Assembly: GCA_025345505.1 (NCBI GenBank)
Contig: JANVCC010000040.1
Span: 13,794,023 to 13,858,022, forward strand
Direction: 5' to 3'
Length of the DNA: 64,000 nt
Origin: Todiramphus chloris collaris
Lineage: Eukaryota > Chordata > Aves > Coraciiformes > Alcedinidae
Shown here: positions 1 to 12,274 of the stretch, piece by piece
Layout: each line of letters opens with the position of its first letter
Numbering within the stretch: position 1 is the stretch's first letter
Notes under the pieces: generated by a model
Seen by the model: only the letters and a program-made list of their open reading frames with translations
Told to the model about the DNA's origin: nothing
The model's database searches: none
Position numbers and translations under genes: made by a program

Positions 1-2811
1 ATTTTCATTTGCACCATGGATTTGCAGCAAGTTAACAAGCTTTCATTAACACTGCCAGAGGGAAAAAAACCTGCTTATTTGGGGTAGAAGAAACATTTTA
101 AAAACCCAGCTGCACTATGCAGTAACTCCAGCACTCCCCATCCTCCCTGAGTAAGATCAAGAACAAATTCCCACCAATCACATATCATCAATTACAAAGA
201 TTTTTCACTCAGCATGCAGAAGCCTCCTGAATAAAGAAGGATATTATTTACCAGAAAAAAAGAGGTGAACCTTGGAAGGAAAAAAAAGCTTGACAAATAA
301 AGAACAGGTTCACAGAGTATAGTAGTAAGCAATACTAGATTTCAGGGCAGTGATTAGAGAAATTAAACAGCAAACAAGTGCAAAGAGAAGGATATTTTAT
401 CATAGAACACATCATACCAGTCTATCTCAGTCAGGAAGACACAAAAGGCCTCTCTGAGGGGAGATCGAAGAAGGCTATGACAAACTCATTAACATTACTA
501 TAGATGGGTTTGCTTAAAGAAAGAAAAAAAAATAAAATCAATCCTGAAATTAGAAGTGGAAGTCACCAATGACTGCAGTTCTAAAAGATGTGTAGGAAAA
601 TGCTATAGCTATTGGAAGGACAAAACGAAAAAGCTAATGCACAAAGAGAGAAGTGAAAGTAGTACTTGCCCAGGAAAAGCAAATACAATAAAAAAACCAA
701 CATGACACTGATGTCCTGCTGCTCTAAAACTGGTTATTTGGACAGTCAGCAAATCTGTTCTTCCTTTCCTAAAACTCAGCATGGTAGGGGTTGGAAGGGA
801 CCTCTGGGGATCATCTAGTCCACCAGTCTGATAAAGGAGGGTCCCTTAAAGCAGGCTGCCCAGGATGGCATTGTCCAGCAGGTTTTGGAAGTCTCCAGAG
901 AAGATCCAACAACCTCTCTGGGCAGCCAGCGCCAGGGCTCCGTCACCCTCACACCAAGGAAAGAATTTATCCCTTATGTTGAGGTGGAATTTCCTGTGTT
1001 CCAGTTTGTGCCTGTTGCCCCTCGTTCTACCATCAGGCACCACTGAAAAGAGGCTGGCCCCTTCACAATATCAACCAAATGCTGGTTAAAGTATCTCTTT
1101 TTGAACATCTGTAGAAGTATTCATTATTTCAGAAAAAGACTACCTTCCTTGTGCTGTCAGAGAGCTATCTGAGACTTGGAGAGCACTAGCTGCAGCACCA
1201 ATGGTTCCAAAGCCCTACTGAAACGTTCATTTATAAGCATGACTACCACACAGAACTTGTATCCTCTCCTAACCCAAGTAAAACATATTTTTTTCAACAA
1301 TGTGCAAAAATCCCCCAAATTATTAGTGGAGATGTTTGCATTATACAGTAGAAACGGACAGGGAAGTTCTTCAGGCAACTACAGACATTTGATAGACTAA
1401 ACTCCACCTGCACAATAGCAGTAAATTAGTGGTTGAAAGACTAATGTATGTAAAACATTTGTATTAGCATCAAACAACAGAACTGACATTTTCAAACATC
1501 TTATATCATCTCCCAATTCCTTCTGCTAATAATACCACTGCTGCAACCCACTGCTGCCTGACAGATCACGCTCAGAAAAGGTTCTGAAACACAACTGAAG
1601 AGTTGAGCTGGGGGAAGATACCCACACGTACTTGAATTTGGTGCAGTCTTATCTTCATTACCAATCTACAAGAGGGAGCAAACAGCATCACAGTCAAATC
1701 CAGAGATGATATTTCAGTAAGAGGTGGAGTGAAAAAGTTATTTAAATTCATTTTTACTTCAGACTTTTCCTACTGAAGTATTTTTTAGAAGGTATATTTC
1801 TTACTAGTAATGACAAACCTATTATTAAGGCAAATCCCTTTGAAATCTACTGTCTACTCACTGAAAGACCATGACGCTACTTGATCAATTGTTCAGTTAC
1901 CTGGGTAGGCAGAACAGGATCCCCGTGTGAATATCACACTGACCTATCAGAAGCCTGTTCTGCAAGGGCACCAAGATGATTTTCTTCCAATTCTTTGAGA
2001 AAAATCAAAGCCCTTCTTTCCTTATCATATGTGAATGGAGACTTACTAACCAGAAACAAACAGACCTCTCTTTTATACAGGAAATAAGTTTTAAGGAACA
2101 TGCTCAGTTCCTTTCTCAAGTACAATTTCTAAAATTACACCTGTATATTTTGAATGCTAATTTTCATTAAGAAAAGATTTAAATAATACATGTAGAAAAT
2201 GATTGCTTAAACCCAGAAGTATGTTACTGACCCTTTAGAAAGTATTACAAGCAGGAACCTGATGTGTGTGGTAAACTAGGTAGGTGAAAATAAAATGGAT
2301 GGCCAATGGCTTATGCAGTGAGAACCAAACAGGAGATCAGCAAGAAAACAAAAACAGTAACAACAAAAGTCTAAGTTTCATTTTATCTGCATTACTATTG
2401 AATGCCAAGTCTGTTTTTCTCCTCAGGTAAACATACATTTAGGACAATGGCAATGTTCCCCCTAAACAACAGCAGCTATACGTTAGGTGTGGTAAAGCTT
2501 GTGCCATTACAACATACTGATGATGTATTTTATCTTTCCTCGGGAAGAGTGGATTCACAGCAGACAAAGGCTTGTGAATGCCCATCAGCAGAGACTAGCG
2601 ATACAAAGGAAGATCCCAACAAGTCAGACATAGACCTTTAGCCAACCTATAGGCAACAGGAATCGTTTATGAGCAGGGAGCCCAAGTCCCAAACACATTC
2701 TTTTCTAAATTTCATTTCTGTGGTTTTGCAGCTTGACCACCGATTTATCAATCAAGCTAATATCTGCAACCAAGTTAAAACAGCCTCTATTCAAAAGGTG
2801 TGCTTTCTTAC
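1..2811 (-). other. MAT2B: MAT2B intron 4 (partial)
   Basis: This lies between exon 4 and the missing exons 5-7. A CR1 fragment occupies about 780-1100. I searched the reverse strand for the conserved exon 5-7 peptides (for example around DHWQQRF) and saw none. Otherwise it is AT-rich sequence with nothing else I can name. Confidence 0.7.
780..1100 (-). repeat. CR1 LINE fragment
   Basis: It starts GGGGTTGGAAGGGACC and contains the CR1 words CAACCTCTCTGGGCAGCC and TTGAGGTGGAA, all antisense to the element. A diverged 3' fragment inside MAT2B intron 4. Confidence 0.85.
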
Positions 2812-2964
2812 CTTCGTTATTTTCCAGGACTGCCTTTTCACCCTCCAGTTTGGTTTTGCCATATAAATTCAGGGGATTTGGTACATCAGTCTCTTTATAA
2901 GGAGGGCTTGTTCCATCAAATACGTAGTCTGTGCTAATGTAGATCAGAAACGCTCCAACTCCAG
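2812..2964 (-). CDS. MAT2B: MAT2B coding exon 4
   Basis: It completes Ala125 and encodes up to Glu175 plus one base, with the catalytic-type YGKTK (Y159, K163). Acceptor CCTAG|CTGGAG, donor GAAG|GTAAGA, 153 nt. The reading frame past the donor into the intron is not used. Confidence 0.93.
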
Positions 2965-5900
2965 CTAGGAAGAAAATGTTTGCACATGGTCTGTTTTCAT
3001 TCATTCCATATTTGAAACCCCCCCAAAACACTGAAAGCAATCTGCAAAGGACTGCAGCTTCCAGCCCCTTTCCTTCCTGCTGCTCTGGCTGTTTGCTGAT
3101 CCTTCACACTGACACACACACTGCCCTTGCAGACAACGGATCAAGGGCACACCGAGTGCAAAAACACACCCAGCACTTGAGGAATGTTTGTGTTTATGTC
3201 CCCGTATAAATAAGCGCAGCATTTTAACACGCAGCCAAACCCATTAGATGGTCTCCTTACCTGCCTCTTTTGCTAAGTTGCCAGAAGCAGAGACATTGAG
3301 CTGAGAGGCAGAATCTGGTTGGCTTTCCACAACATCTGGCCTTCTCTCAGCAGCACAATGCACTATAACATGAGGCTGGAAATTAATTAAAGACTAATTT
3401 TAAACAACAAACATTGTCAAGGGATTGCAGTTGCGCCCTAACTCTAGCAATAAACTCTCTCAGGCAAAAATTCTTTTCACTAACTTGTGAGACATAATAA
3501 AAGCAGTAGTATTCTTTATAATAATGGCATTCTGAGGAGCATCTTTTCCTTAGGAAGTAAAATAGAACCATTCTGCTTCAAGATACCAAAAATCTGATGA
3601 TTAATTTTGCAGCTTTGATCTTCAGTAGCTTCGACTCCACAGCAAAATCAAATTGTTGTTTGGGTTTTTTTTTTTAATACTCTGTATAACAATATAAATA
3701 ATAATAGTAATAATATATATATCACACATACATAATAGTATTTAAAATTATTAGAGCAGCCATTTACACACGGCTTATTAGACATATGCAGACTATTAAC
3801 AAAACACTTAAAACCTTTCTATAGAATGGCACCCTGCACAACATATTTCAGGTTTCAGCTATTCCCCTTGAAAGTCTGACTGAAAAACAGTGAACTGCTT
3901 ACTGCTCTGCATGGCAGACATCCAGGTACTGCTGTTGCATTCAAGTATCCTTCAACTTCAAGGGAACTGCTTCATTTTCCTTTGTCACTAACTCACATCT
4001 ATCTTTTCCTTTCGACTACCGATGCAAGTGTGCTGACACGTACCTGCAGGCAATCTGTGGTGATGACAGCAAAGTTCAGATCTGTATCTGCAGAGCAAAC
4101 CTACGCTCCAGATGTGTCAGAAAAGGCAGCCATCAATTTTTCAGAGCTCTGCCAAAGCATTAGCCCCACTAAAACCCCATCAACTCAGTATCAGAACATC
4201 ACTATCAAGCAATTACTAGACATACTAAGTACCCTGTCCATCTACTTCACGCTCCAGAAACTTACCTGAAAATCATGAATAATGTCATGAACTGCAATAG
4301 AGTCCAGAAGATTAATCTGTTCAAATCTGGGCTGAGCTCTCCTGTATCCACAGCCAACTGCATTCCAATTATTTTCATTGAATTCTTTAAACACAGCTCT
4401 GCCCAGAAGTCCCGTAGCACCGGTGATCAAAACTCGCCTACTGGGAACATGAACATCTTCCTAGGGAAATAAGAACAGGAAAAGTTTCCTTTCCAATGTA
4501 ATTTACTATTTTTTTCCCTTAAAAAGTATGCAAGTCAGAGCTACTGTAGTAAGTAGCTTTCCTTGTCACGTGAGTGTTTTGGGGTGTCTTGTGAAACACA
4601 AACACCTGAGGGCCCCATCATGTACCTGGTCAGGTATTTAAAGATATTTTTGAAGACAGTGAAAACGAAGCTTAAGTGGGAAACTCATTTATTTCCAAAA
4701 CAAGAGGGGAAAACAAAACAAACCACTACCAAAGACAGAATTTTAAGTTCATTCAAAATCCGACAACTTTGTATTATTTAAAATGAGGGAAATAATCTTT
4801 AGCAAATGGGGCCCAAATATGTAACATTCATGGTCTACATCCTGCAACATATAACTTCGAGTAAACTGTGCCTGCTAGAGGCTACAGCAGTAGCTCACAG
4901 TAGCTCAGCTCTCTGTGGGCCCATCTACAACAGCTGCAAGAATTAAAGACTTGAATTTTATTATTAAATAGAACAGTAATTCATCATTGTTCAACACAAT
5001 AATAAATAAATCCAAGACACAGCTTTCTTCTCGGTTTTACAAAATGCATCTGGAAGCAATTAGATGCTTTAAACTCTCCGTGGGTACCACACGCTAAAGC
5101 CTCACTTCAGCCACCACCCATTTCAGTGCTCGAGACAGCTGCATACATCAGTTCACACACAGTTTCTTCTGCACCGACTAAACCGCCCAGGTTTCAATAC
5201 AGCAAACCTAAGATCTACGTCTGTGAAACCTTGTTTTCCTTCCATTCTTCCTTTCTGTGTGCATCACAAAACACCAACTGCTACAAACCAAAATAAAAGC
5301 ACATGCTTACATGCCAGTACAGAACAGAACTCCACGTGTGCAGAAACTGTGAACCTTGGATTTCCCCGACTGCTTTATAAACACAGCCACTTTATAATAG
5401 TTTAGAAAATGCTCTCAACTGGGCAACTCCGATAGCCCAGCCACTTCTGAGCGTTCTTCAGTTTTCAGCACTGCAACAGACAGCTATTTTTTGATTGTAG
5501 CACAGGAAGCAACAGAAGTCGCTACCAAATTACTGTCTGTCTTTCACCCTCAGTCACAGAACTACAAAATGTTAAGGGTTGGAAGGGATCTTGAAAGATC
5601 ATCAAGTCCAACCCCCCTGCCAGAGCAGGGTCACCTACAGCAGGTCACACAGGAACATGTCCAGGTGGGTGTGGAAAGTCTCCAGAGAAGGAGACTCCAC
5701 AACCTCCCTGGGCAGCCTGGACCAGGCTCTGTCACCCTCACACTGAAAAAGTTTTTCCTTATGTTTCTGTGGAACCTCTTCTGCTCCAGCTTGCACCCAG
5801 TGTCCCTTGTCCTGTCATTGGCCATAAGATGGAAGAGCCTGGCTCCAGCCTCCTGACACTCACCTTTTAAGTATTTATAAACATAGATGAGGTCAAACAG

Positions 5901-8470
5901 CTTTTGTTCCGAAAGAACAGGGGCAGAGGTGCATTATGGAAACAGCCTACCACAAAACAGGGCCTAAAGTTCCCAGCACAGGGCATGTGTTTTCCTCAAC
6001 AATGAATCTTCAGGCAAAAGATAACTTATTCCCATCACTACTGGGTGAAAAATCAATAACTGATGCCTGGACAGTCTCCTGAAAATGGCAAGCTGCAGCA
6101 AGACACGTTTTCAAAAGTCACCTTTATCTTTACAATCGATTTGTCCTCACAACGCAAGTTTGTTTACAATTTTTAAGGCTGTCCATGTTTCTCTGAAAAG
6201 GATAAATGAGAACATTCAAGTACTGTTTTCTTTTGTAGATCTGTACTTTTTATCTTAGCAAAGCCTGGTGAGAGCGTCACAGGGCAGATTATCAGCACTT
6301 CTATAGCCAGAGGGGACCCACCAGTAAATATCAAAGACTCAATGCTGGAAACAGAATTGAAAGGTTCTCTACAAATGTCACAGAATAATAAGTCGAAAGT
6401 GACCATCAGTCTGATGTTTTTAAGCATCATTCATCTCAGCTTGTTTATTCTCCCCATCATGAAGAGGATGTTACTTGAGCAGCACAGCTTGAACTAAGCA
6501 CAACCACGACTTTTGCCAAGACAAGTACAGCTTGCATCCTGTTGCTCTTGCCTGCAAGACTAATTAATTTTAGTCACTTGTTTCTGAGAAACCAGGAGAT
6601 AGATATTTCTCATGAATTCAACACAAAGAGACTACCAGTTTAAACCTGATTTCACCTCGGCAGAAGTTAAAACACTCCGGTAAGATGAAACCTGCACAAA
6701 CTCACTCCTTCCCTGTGTTCTGTTTTGCTCCTTCCAACAAAGTCTGCCAGCTGCAACTGCATTTGTCTCAGAAACTACAGACAACGAAACTGAGCCCAAA
6801 AGACCTCCGAGTTTTAATGTTGCCACCCCGGCTGTCTGCAGCTGCTCCTTTAGATCGGCAGCTCCTGCCGCTGCCTCAGGGCTGTGCAGGCACAGACAAT
6901 GCGGGAATGCATTAACAGCACCTCCCAGGACCGTCCTCTAGAAGAGAGGAAAACAAAAATCTATACTTGCTATCAGTACTGAACTGAAATCACACGTAGC
7001 AAAGCATCTTCTTTTGAACTTTCACAAAGTTATGGGGTTTTTCCTTAAATATAGCTAAAGTATTAAAAATGTAATGCAACTAAAAGAGAAACCAGCTCGT
7101 GACTGTTATAATCCTACAAAGCTAGACTGTGCATCTAGAACTTGCAGTCATTTTAAAGACAGCTACTATACTGTAAAGAAAAGACATTCTACAACTCCAG
7201 TGTGCAGAGTTTTGCCTGCAAGTTGCATGGACTTAAATACAAGTTCTTGTTCAGATGAGCTTTTCTGCTAACAAATCTTTTACGTGTATTTCTGACCTAA
7301 AAGGCAACCATATTCAGCCTCTTGGCAACTAGTTCTGAATAATGCTACTTCAATGCACAATTCTGAGCCCAATTTTGTTCTCCTTTACTTGATGTTCAAT
7401 AATCAAGAAAAGTTAATCTAAGAATTGTAATCAGGAGCCTCGTTCATATCAAAATATACAAACGGCATCATAAGAATAAAAAAATACTATTTATGAGACC
7501 TAAGATAACTCTGTAGATGGTATCAAAACAAACCTGTCATTTACAGAGAAAGTAATGCACGATGCGTTTCCAGGGGAAAACTAAGATGCAAATACTTTAT
7601 CAGCTTTATTCAGAAACTGAACTCGACAAAATCATGAGGAACTGAAAAAAATCCATTTTCATCACACGGTACAAATGGAAGCTCGCGAATTAACACGATG
7701 ACAGACAAGCTGCTACACAGCGGTACTCCGAGACTGAGCTGTTCAGCTTTGACATCGCGTACAGCAACAAAAAGCACAAGGGAAACCACCGCAGTTTCTA
7801 AGGTCACCAAGGGGCAAACAGCGCTGGTTAAAGCTCCACCTGTTGAAGGTTATCGGTAACAACGCGCGGCTACCGAGAGCAACAAGCCCATCAAAGTCGG
7901 GAGGTGCGGGATGGCTGCGCGGGGCTCCCCGCTCCCGACACCGCTGCTCTGGGCACGGGGCGGCTGACAACGAAGGGCGCTGAACAGACGCAACTTCCTG
8001 CTGCCAGACGAGCTTCCCGGTGACTACCGTGACGATAACGCAAGGGCACAAAATCATTCACCGCTCCGGAGCTGGCGGGTAACGCCCCACGGGGGAGGGG
8101 AAAACAGAGGAAGTACCGAGCAGTAGCAGAACGGGCTTCAGCCCGCGCCGCGGGCGCCCGGGGGAAGGCGGCACCGCCGCAACCGCACTGCGCCTGCCGC
8201 CCCGCCGCCTCTCCGCCTCTCCGCCCGGCACCGAGTCCCGCTCAGCGGCCCCACCCGGCAGCCAAGGGGGGCGGCCCGGTCCGGCCGCCGCACCCGCGGC
8301 CCCGACAGAGCGGCGCGGCCGAGCCCGCCGCCAAGAGCCGCGGCCGGGACCCGTTGCGCACCCCGAGGAAACGCCCACCCCCGCGGGCTGCCGGTGCCGC
8401 CGCTCACCTCCACCAGCTCGCAGCGGCCCGGCACGAAGTGGATCTTCAGCTCCTTCTCCCGGCCGACCAT
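2812..8470 (-). CDS. MAT2B: MAT2B, methionine adenosyltransferase 2 regulatory subunit beta (5' part, exons 1-4)
   Basis: This is the regulatory beta subunit of MAT II. It binds the catalytic MAT2A subunit and tunes S-adenosylmethionine synthesis in cytosol and nucleus. Four coding exons are visible on the minus strand: 8408-8470, 4266-4460, 3261-3375 and 2812-2964. All join in frame with GT-AG introns and give residues 1-175 plus one base. It is an extended short-chain dehydrogenase/reductase fold. The dinucleotide motif TGATGLLG lies at residues 34-41 and the Tyr-x-x-x-Lys pair falls at Y159 and K163, by my count the same numbering as the human protein. The start codon has an optimal Kozak context (GCCGCCATGG). 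Human MAT2B has 334 residues, so the C-terminal half (exons 5-7) should lie left of position 1; I found no match for it in 1-2811. Residue 115 is Ser where I recall Asp in human. Confidence 0.95.
3261..3375 (-). CDS. MAT2B: MAT2B coding exon 3
   Basis: It encodes residues 87-124 plus one base, starting [17 protein letters not shown]. Acceptor TCCAG|CCTCAT, donor GCAG|GTAAGG, 115 nt. NVSASG here replaces the human NVDASG. Confidence 0.93.
3661..3731. repeat. AT-rich low-complexity tract in MAT2B intron 3
   Basis: A T run followed by repeated AATAAT/ATATAT words. No other content. Confidence 0.7.
4266..4460 (-). CDS. MAT2B: MAT2B coding exon 2
   Basis: It encodes residues 22-86, including the nucleotide-binding TGATGLLG loop and ending IIHDFQ. 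Acceptor CCCTAG|GAAGAT, donor CAG|GTAAG, 195 nt, phase 0 at both ends. This lets alternative first exons join it in frame. Confidence 0.95.
5553..5905 (-). repeat. CR1 LINE fragment
   Basis: GGGTTGGAAGGGATC, then CCAACCCCCCTGCCAGAGCAGG, CCTCCCTGGGCAGCC and, at the end, AAGTATTTATAAACATAGATGAGGTC. Antisense 3' part of a CR1 inside MAT2B intron 1, the same subfamily type as the copy at 63775-64000. Confidence 0.88.
8408..8470 (-). CDS. MAT2B: MAT2B coding exon 1
   Basis: It encodes residues 1-21, starting MVGREKEL and ending CELVE, nearly identical to the main human isoform. The donor is GAG|GTGAGC, phase 0. It lies inside the CpG island. Confidence 0.95.
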
Positions 8471-8589
8471 GGCGGCGGCGCGCGGGCCCGCGCCTGGGGC
8501 CGGGGCCTCCGGGGCCTGCGCCGCCTCCGCCTCCCGCTCCGCCGGGCGCTGCCAGAGGGCGGGCGGGGCGCGAGGCACGACGTGCCCTC

Positions 8590-8594
8590 ATTGG
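8590..8594 (-). promoter_or_regulatory. CCAAT box of MAT2B promoter
   Basis: ATTGG on the plus strand reads CCAAT in the MAT2B direction, about 120 bp upstream of the start codon. It is a candidate NF-Y site. Confidence 0.5.
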
Positions 8595-8663
8595 CCCGCG
8601 GGAGCGCGGAAGGGGCGGGGCCAGGGCGGTGGCTTAAAGGGACGGGGCCCTCTCGGGGACGGG

Positions 8664-8671
8664 TGACGTCA
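8664..8671. promoter_or_regulatory. CRE palindrome TGACGTCA upstream of MAT2B
   Basis: A perfect CREB/ATF site about 195 bp upstream of the MAT2B start codon, within the CpG island. The motif is seen directly; its use is inferred. Confidence 0.6.
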
Positions 8672-8960
8672 CGCAGGGGGGAACCTACCCCTGCGTACGG
8701 CGCTGGCGCGTGCCCCCGCCCGGGGTGGGGCAGGCGGCTCAGCCCGGTACGTAACATCCGGGACCCCAGGGCCCCGCCCCCGGGCTGGCCCTGCTGGCGG
8801 CCCTGGCGGGCTACCGGGGCAGGGTCCGCCTCGCAGCACTTGCGGTCCGGCCCTTATCCTCGCTGGGACGCTGCACAGCGCCTAGAGCCGGGTTGCTGCT
8901 GCTCCAGCTACCGGAAGTGCAGCCGCGGCACGGCCCTGCCCCAGCAATTCCTTTCTTTTC

Positions 8961-11900
8961 TCCCGCCTACGGTGGAAAACAGGGCCTGTTAAAATGGGTT
9001 TTAGGTTTGGTATCAGAAAGACAGATACGATGAAGGAAGAGCAATTACTGCTTACAGTCCTCACCCCGTGTACGTAACATTACCCTCAGGAGGGGGGTTT
9101 TTCCATACCGTGATGCTGTGCACACAGGTTTTTACCGAGACACAGAAGGCTGCCTGAGCCTTGTATACAGTTTCTCCCAGGACTCAAGTACATGTGTAAG
9201 AACGGGTGGCCCAGACATTTTCACTACATTCTGACTTAGATCTTCACCTAGTAGAGTTAGTTCACCTTCACTTGGAAACAGAATTCAGGGAGTAGGAAAG
9301 AAAACTATCTAAAACTATAGCAACTCACACAGAAATCAGAGCAGGATATACAAGAATATTAGTCTAAGTGATCTCAGGCAACTAACTACAACTAACTAAC
9401 AACTGCCAGTGACATCACAAAGATGTAAACATATAAAGCCCTTGAGCCAGCTTCTGCCTTCTAGGAATGCAGAGGCCCTTTTGCCATTTTTCTCATAATA
9501 AGCTATCAAGCTTTCATTACTTTTCCTTCACCTTCATATTCTAATGTACAATATCTGTACTTAAAACTCGAAAAATCAGGAGAAAAAAATCTACAAAGAA
9601 ATACTGAATGCTCAGCAGCAGCAAGGTAACAACATCTGATGTGACATGTCTTCCTCCCGGCAGACTGGAGGGCACTGTACAGCTTCACAGCAACAGTGCA
9701 GAAGTCCTGCCACGCAGGCTTAGAGCCAGAGGAAAAAGGGGCACACGTTAGTACTGGAGGCCCAAGGTAGACCCATTAAGCAGCCAGGAAGATATCCTCA
9801 CACTTGTCACCAGTATAGCAGCTACAAAAACATGTAATTTATAACAGAAGACATCCTGTTTTTTTTTCCCTCAAATACACACATTGACTTCAGTAGTGTT
9901 CTAGTCTATACTTTCAATTTGCTTATAAATACAATCACTTTGCAAAACACTGAAGATTATTATAATGCAATATCAGAGTAACTAAAGCATAAAGCATCAC
10001 TGGCTAAATGCACCACTCATCACCATTTCACTCTCACTTGCCAAAATTCTCTTCTCCCCTCCCCATTTCCCTAGATTCCATAGCAGAAGTGTGGCAGTCA
10101 TCTATTAATGCAAATCCCCCGAGCCTTACCTGCTCCATCTCCACCAGCCCTTCGGGCACTACCTCAGCGTAGGGAAGGCGTTATCAGCCTAGCACATGGT
10201 TATAGTTCAACTGCACATTCGCCCCTTTGCTTCTGCCCACAGAGAGCACCTGGACTCAGAGCAGCAATAGCTCAGTTGACCTTTGAAACCAAAACATTAA
10301 TCCACCTCTTGTATCACATGTGGCTCTGAATCCTGGTAAGCTTTTGGTTTATTCCCAGCAGTACAAATTAAGCAGCTCAGTATGAACTTAATTTTTTGCT
10401 TGGTAAGAGCCAGCATGAGAATGTGCAACCATTGCATGTATAAAATTTATTTCAGAGCACTAGCATTGAGCCCTAATGCAGTTTTCATCTTATAGGAAAC
10501 AAGAAGGCTCTAAGAGGTCAGCCCAGTCGAAGACTGTAGCAGCTCTTCATTTTACATTTAAACATAGGTTTAAACCCAGGTCCTGTTACAACACAGTGAA
10601 ATAGATTAGCAGAAAATTAAGTACTTGGTAAATTAAACATTCTTTTCAATTAAAAAAAGTCTCCTTGAGAAGAGGAATGATTCCTGCTGTAGATACTTAA
10701 GTCAAATGAGCTACTCGTGTTACGGGTTCAGTTTTTAGTACTTATTTCACACATGCATAGAACTGGCAAAACCACTTAAATCTAAGTTGACAAAGCAGTC
10801 AAAATTTCCTCTTTATGTTCAATATGATTTACCTATATTTTGAACATGAACCAAAAATCAGCATTGCTGTAAGGCTAGCATAACGGTTTGCTAGAGTTTC
10901 TCTAATCTTTGTCCCCATAAGCATGTTTTTGCCAGCACAAAACAGCTTTAAAATGACTCTTAGGCAAATCTGCCAATTAAGCTGGAAAGTTTTAACAATG
11001 AAGGCTGTATGACACACATATGTAGCTACCAAAAGCACAGTCTTTACCTGCAGTAATTTGCTTCACTGCTACACATTCATCTTTTGACAAACTCTTGCTA
11101 ACGCTGCAAAACATGACAAGTAGCAAGAGTGTTCAGATAAAAAAGTAAGTACCGCCACCTTAACTCAGCATCCCCAGTGCCATGGTTGGAGTTTTGTGGC
11201 ACCTTCTGTTAACATTCACTTGCCCTAAGCTCTCCTGCAGTGAGTCTCACATTTTAAAACACATTCAACTAAGGATTCTTCTCTTTTTTTTTTTTGTATG
11301 AAGGCTTTAAACCACAATCTGATGAATGACTAGGGATTTCGCCTTAAAAATCCCAATGAGTAGAACAGCACAGCAAGTGTGTAACTTTGAGCAACTGTGG
11401 ATGAAAAAACTCCAGTACAACTGTAGTGTTACTTCCTCATTGTTCAGTTGTTTAGATTTCCCCCCAGCACAACCCATTGCTCTTTCCCCTGAAGCTCACT
11501 AGATGGAGTTGGGTTTACTTTCTCATCCACCATCTAGAGGAGAGAGGTTGTGTAGTATCAGGATGTGGAGTAAGACCATCTTCTCATCAAATGAGTAATA
11601 CACATTCCCTCTACCATTTTCTTGTACCCCATTTACATCTTTCAGACAAAACTATCTTTTTCTACACAAGGAGCAAACTCCAGTAATACCTTATTTCAGC
11701 AACTTCCTTCTTAAATTATGCCTCTCACTTCAGGTCAACTGCTCAAGTGAACACTGAATATTTCTCAACTCTCACACCACAAGCTTAATTCTCAGTCTGT
11801 CTTTAGTTCAAGTAATCCAGCAATTAGACAAAGATAACATCAACAGACAAGACACAGCAGTTTGTCCTTTAACTCAAAAAGCATTTTTGACATCTCATTT

Positions 11901-12274
11901 CCTAGGTATTACCAATTCTCTGTAAGCTTATCATGTCAGCATCAATGGCACTTGATTGACCCTGCTAAGCTTCATGTCCTGTCTCTACAGCACCTGCATG
12001 CAGGATATTAGCAGATACTGTAACAGGAGCAGAGTTCCATGTTTCAGTTCAAGTACCAGTGTTTATCTCAGTATGACAAAATGAATGGAACGCGAAAGCA
12101 TACGGGAATTTCAGGGTGTATGTAGTGTAGTGTTCAGCTAAAAAGTTTCTTTGAGATAAGACTGACATTTGACTTACGAAGATTTAAGACTACAAAGCAG
12201 CACAGTAGCTCAATTACACTGTCATTTGATTATGGTTTTCATCCCTGATTTGTGAAAGAACTGGACAATTCCTT
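8961..12274. other. Spacer between MAT2B promoter and HMMR 3' end
   Basis: Apart from the candidate alternative MAT2B exon near 10130-10159, I see only AT-rich non-coding sequence. There are short A/T runs (for example 11282-11296) and no recognisable repeat or RNA gene. Confidence 0.5.
10130..10159 (-). CDS. MAT2B: Candidate alternative first exon of MAT2B (isoform-2 type)
   Basis: On the minus strand this reads VPEGLVEMEQ followed by a consensus donor CAG|GTAAGG in phase 0, the phase needed to join MAT2B exon 2. From memory, the human short isoform (323 residues) starts MPEMPEDMEQ, which matches at 5 of 10 positions including the final MEQ. The human initiator Met is replaced by Val (GTG), with an in-frame stop a few codons further upstream. 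The only ATG is the one encoding the M of MEQ (10136-10138). It lies 1.66 kb upstream of the main first exon, outside the CpG island. Its true 5' end is unknown, and it has no transcript support here. Confidence 0.45.

Larger units (their letters stand above)
7860..8960. promoter_or_regulatory. MAT2B: CpG-island promoter of MAT2B
   Basis: This is a GC- and CpG-dense block around MAT2B exon 1, in sharp contrast to the AT-rich flanks. Upstream of the start codon it contains an inverted CCAAT box (8590-8594) and a full CRE palindrome (8664-8671). There is no obvious TATA box. The long open frames in this block are a by-product of GC content. Confidence 0.8.

Noticed and set aside
8058..8992. Long overlapping open frames on both strands around MAT2B exon 1
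   Set aside because: They lie in the CpG island, where stop codons are rare. Only the MVGREKEL segment matches a known protein.
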